Positions 18,021 to 21,494 of a DNA stretch of 21,494 bases are shown here, piece by piece (within the stretch, counting starts at the first letter, position 1; each line of letters opens with the position of its first letter). The DNA is from Apostichopus leukothele. Taxonomy: Eukaryota; Echinodermata; Holothuroidea; Aspidochirotida; Stichopodidae. The notes beneath the pieces were generated by a model, which saw nothing but the letters and a program-made list of their open reading frames with translations, was not told where the DNA came from and searched no databases. Location: positions 1 through 21,494 of the forward strand of contig JAAAKB020127517.1 in NCBI GenBank assembly GCA_010014835.2. The letters are read 5' to 3'. Made by a program: the position numbers and the translations under genes.

Positions 18021-18880
18021 GGAGTTCAACCTGCACTAGATGTAATTAATGTATTGTACTCTATCAGTTACAAGCAGAATACCATATATGAAGTTCCTAT
18101 AAGTTTTATTCCTATAAGTTCCTATAAGTTTAATTTTGGAGTGGCTTTGTTAACTGATAGAGAAGAAAACATTACAATACATATTGAGAAAATAACCATA
18201 ATTACGTTTCTTTCCCAGAGAAAAACCTGCAGCTGAAAGTTTGGTAGCTATATAACGTTGTTACTTTACTTTATCTGGTTGGTAATAAGTATAATAATGT
18301 TAATGTGTGATCAAAGCAAATGCAAAAGGAAATATTTTTTCGTATTGTTTTCTCTCTTTTTTTGACATTTTACAATAAGATGGACCTTTACCAGATTGCA
18401 ACACCGAGAGAAATAATAGGCTCTGTGCACAATCACGGAACATATATATGTCCTAAAACTTATGCAAATGTCTACTAAACGTCTACTCTCAAATTATAGT
18501 GATCAAAATTTGGAGAGAGAAAAAAGACAGAACAGTAGAGAAAAGTGGGTAAATAGCGAGCAATCTGACGGAGAATAGACCAAAACAAATTACGCTAATC
18601 AAATTCTCCGTCCATAAACTTAACATTGTTCATTACACGTGAAGGTACACATTATATGCGAAGCAAGATCAGCGGATGTTTTACAAAAACGGTAAAGTTG
18701 TCTGTTCTTTGATGACAACGTTGCAAATACTTTAAAAAACCATCGATATTATGAAGTATAACTTTATTGATATCTCACAAGGTACTTTAACTTTTTTTCT
18801 AGATGATTGTTAGATATTTCTTAATAATAATACTTTCTGATGATCTTAGTTTTACTCTGTATGACCAATGAATGCTAAGG
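18021..18880 (+). other. 3' flank of the GTPase gene
   Basis: Presumed 3' UTR, AT-rich. Three near-copies of CCTATAAGTT lie at 18094-18130. No clear AATAAA was found in the first 800 bases, so the polyadenylation site is not assigned. No coding exon is seen. Confidence 0.4.
18094..18130 (+). repeat. Short tandem repeat (TTCCTATAAGTT) in the 3' flank
   Basis: TTCCTATAAGTT at 18094-18105 and again at 18109-18120, then CCTATAAGTT at 18121-18130. Three perfect cores, 75 bases after the stop codon. Confidence 0.8.
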
Positions 18881-19147
18881 AAAATGATCGAAACGGAGTC
18901 CGTTCTTCAACAGTTTCGATATTTATGTCTTGTTGATTACCCAATACGTTGTGATGCATATTGTAAATGTTTGCCTGAGTGTAAATTGAAGATTTAGATT
19001 TTGTATTACCTACTTTGTACCGGTTTAAAGATGATTATGATTATGAAAAAACGAAACGAAGTCCGTGCTTCGAAAGGTTTGTTTCATTGTATAATCATGG
19101 TAATTCGCCAAATGGCTTGTGACGCATTTTGTAAATTGTTGTCAAGC
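18881..19147 (+). repeat. Diverged direct duplication downstream of the GTPase gene
   Basis: Copy 1 (about 18881-18975) has CGAAACGGAGTCCGTTCTTC, then GTTTCGATAT and TTGTGATGCATATTGTAAATG. Copy 2 (about 19045-19147) has CGAAACGAAGTCCGTGCTTC, then GTTTCATTGT and TTGTGACGCATTTTGTAAATTG. They are in the same order and orientation with a few indels. No coding sense. Confidence 0.7.
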
Positions 19148-21374
19148 TTTAGAAGGATACAACTGTTTCTTTGTTTTTACATTTAAATTTCATATTTATT
19201 ATCTTCAGATTGTATAATACTTAGAAACTGATTTTAATGAAATACAAAACGCGTTTGGCTACAGATATCATGATGGTGTCGTTTGCACTGATGTTGACAG
19301 AAACTTTTAAAGAATTCCCTAAATTATAAAATTCTTATCACGCCATTAACCATGTTTAATATCATCTTGTTAGTGACACACTTATGACACTTAGTTGTAG
19401 ACTCCAATTTGTTGCAGACAAACAAGCCAGATCTTTAACACGTAACATTGCTTTCTTAGTAGAAGTTAGTAAAAGTTCACCTAGTATTTTCCCGCTTACG
19501 AAGCTAGCCAATGGTTATTAATTTTTAAATGCATATATGAGGCATTTTGTCCTGAGAAATATGTCTAATTTGCACTATACAATATGTCTGTGAATAATTT
19601 GAAAAACAGGATCTTCGGAAACTACTTTTCAAAAACTTGAACAAATGTTAGTACATTGGTGACCTTGTAGGTCATTTTAGTCGATTAACATAATTATAAC
19701 GATCTAATCCGAAATACAAAGTTATCGTTGGATTAACATATGATATATGAACATAACGGAATTTATGCATACTCTTTGAAGCTATCACATCTTTTTCGCA
19801 ATGTGACTTCATAAATGAAAGGCATTCTATTGACATGTTCACTATATGGTAAATATGATGAGCATTAATCAAATTTGATTTACTGTACGCCTCTTGTCGC
19901 ATTGATGTATTATTTACTCCTATAACATAAGATATATGAAAGATAAATTATACTTTGGAGTTTATGTTACTGTTCTATATATAGGAAACACTGAGTTGTT
20001 TTATTGCATCAGCTAGTTCCAAGCCTGCGTTTTTATCTGTCAATTATAAACAAATTGAAATATACGTATGTAACATATAACTCTTTTGTTTCGTTTTTCT
20101 CCTGAATTGTTGTTACTACGGTATATATTCCTCACCGAGACAACGTGCTTATGCATTTGTTACTTGATGTTTATCTACCAATCTGGTTTGGAGTAAATGA
20201 GTTGTGATGGGTTATAAGAGGGAAAAGGGTAAAGTATACACATATACGAACTCTATCGTCACTTATAGTATCTGTAAGACAGGCAGAAAAGTCGATTGAG
20301 CGTTTTTTTTGTAGGACACATTTGGCTAAAGCTGGACACAATTTTGTACTTTACCGTGTGAAATATGCGCATGGTTATTGCACATGCACTTGGTAATGAT
20401 GCCTTTACTACTACATCACTATCCAGATAGACAGCCTTGGTATAACTTGCGCAACGTACGCTGTTACACTAACGGTGAAACCTTGATATAGGTTCACCGA
20501 TGCTTTAAATGTATCTGGCCCTCTTTTCAATGTTATACGTATAAAATGCTTGTTTTCGTTGCTTCAGATACACATAATGCAGCTGCAACGCACGTTTTCT
20601 TGGGTGTCGTCCCATATGTGGATCTTTTAAAAGGTCAATTCAGAGGGTTTTCATACTAATAATAATTTAAAAAATATAAAAGTTCAAATTTAAATCCACG
20701 GTTTTGGTTTGGTCGTTAATTTATGATATTGCTTACCGTTTCTACACCTTTGCTAAACCATATTATTCTAGAATGAACCTTAAGTTTGGGTGTTTAATGA
20801 TGTCACTTATAACATGCTCTCTTGACATACTGATAAAGACTAATGAATCTGATAAACCATTGCCATGGACTTTCACAATCTTCTATATTAACATTTTACA
20901 TTGATTTTAAGTTCTTCACATTACTTAAACTAGACCATATATGTTCCCGACTGCATATCCTGCCTATCATACCATACAGCTGATGACTTGGTTGTTCTTG
21001 ACAATCACAGAATCTTCACAGAGCTATCATTATCATTCAGTCCCATTTATGTACACGCTCTTTAACACACAAAAAAAACACGAAAAAATGTGATGCAGTT
21101 GTCTGAAATTTTTGCCAAAAGAATCACTGCATTGAGTCATTTTATTCAATTTTAACTGACATGTTTTCTTTTTCATTTTACGAATGAAGACCTACTCTAC
21201 TGTTAATTAATACCGGTTAGCACTACGCTCTAATACAAAGTAAATCGGAAATGAATATTCCTTTCCCAAATATTCCTTTTGAAACTTGGCTTATGCATGC
21301 TGTATTAATCTAATTATAATTATCCAACTATAATCAATCCAAATGGGAGTCAAATCTGTTCTTTACAAACGACA
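19148..21374. other. AT-rich non-coding region
   Basis: No exon, RNA gene or recognised transposon. Open frames at 19672-19902 (minus) and 20704-20904 (plus) are short and without domains. A small imperfect hairpin lies at 20473-20499 (CGGTGAAACC with GGTTCACCG). Short A/T homopolymers occur. Confidence 0.4.
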
Positions 21375-21494
21375 TGGTAGCAGGGGCGTCGTGCGAAAAT
21401 AATTTTTTTTTTTGGGGGGGGGGCCCGTGAGCAGGTGATGACTATCTAAGCGGAGCGCCACCACAGGTTGGCGCGCAGCGTACAAGAAAATTTT
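21375..21494. repeat. GC-rich interspersed repeat fragment running off the window
   Basis: After AGCAGGGGCGTCGTGCG come 11 T (21403-21413) and 10 G (21414-21423), then GC-rich sequence with GGAGCGCCACC and GGTTGGCGCGCAGCG. This is unlike the AT-rich DNA before it. It looks like the end of a dispersed repeat; the family is not recognised and the element is cut by the window edge. Confidence 0.5.

Noticed and set aside
1-21494. tRNA or rRNA genes, CRISPR arrays, bacterial operon signals
   Set aside because: No cloverleaf, rRNA core or spaced repeat array was recognised on either strand by eye.

Overview
This window looks like nuclear DNA from an invertebrate animal, probably marine. It is AT-rich, has spliced genes with GT-AG introns, a decayed LINE, short tandem repeats and long poly-C/poly-G tracts, and no bacterial-style gene packing. 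A very-large-inducible-GTPase (VLIG/GVIN) gene joined to a death-effector-like domain would suit an echinoderm, lower chordate or mollusc. The species cannot be fixed from the sequence; a deuterostome such as a sea cucumber is only a guess.

Layout, all supported genes on the + strand. (1) 470-6359: the 5' part of a gene for a secreted or membrane leucine-rich-repeat protein. It is built from a signal-peptide exon, a cysteine-rich LRRNT exon and six LRR exons. Each LRR exon is exactly 72 nt and every intron between them is phase 2. These exons are too short to appear as long ORFs, and several long ORFs in the region are chance overlaps with them. The 3' end of this gene is not certain; a phase-compatible exon coding a transmembrane segment and short basic tail lies at 5247-5376. 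(2) About 6700-7922: a 5'-truncated, internally deleted non-LTR retrotransposon. (3) 8444-8670: a 52-bp tandem repeat. (4) 9913-18020: a three-exon gene for a roughly 1,720-residue protein. A short basic N-terminus is followed by a one-exon death-effector-domain-like module and one very large exon coding a VLIG/GVIN GTPase. (5) 18021-21494: non-coding flank with a duplicated segment and, at the right edge, part of a GC-rich interspersed repeat.

The most interesting object is the second gene. It joins a death-fold adaptor module to a giant GTPase that has a degenerate first nucleotide-binding region, an intact second one (GVQSSGKS, GRCTRG, DTEG) and the conserved C-terminal Cys/His motif of the VLIG family. 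Its large exon is interrupted by one frameshift between 15843 and 15961, while the next 2.1 kb stays open. This means either a sequence error, a recent inactivating allele, or two separately made halves. By analogy with other death-fold plus NTPase proteins it may be an oligomerising intracellular immune scaffold, but that is inference. The upstream LRR gene may be an extracellular recognition gene; a functional link between the two is not shown by the sequence.
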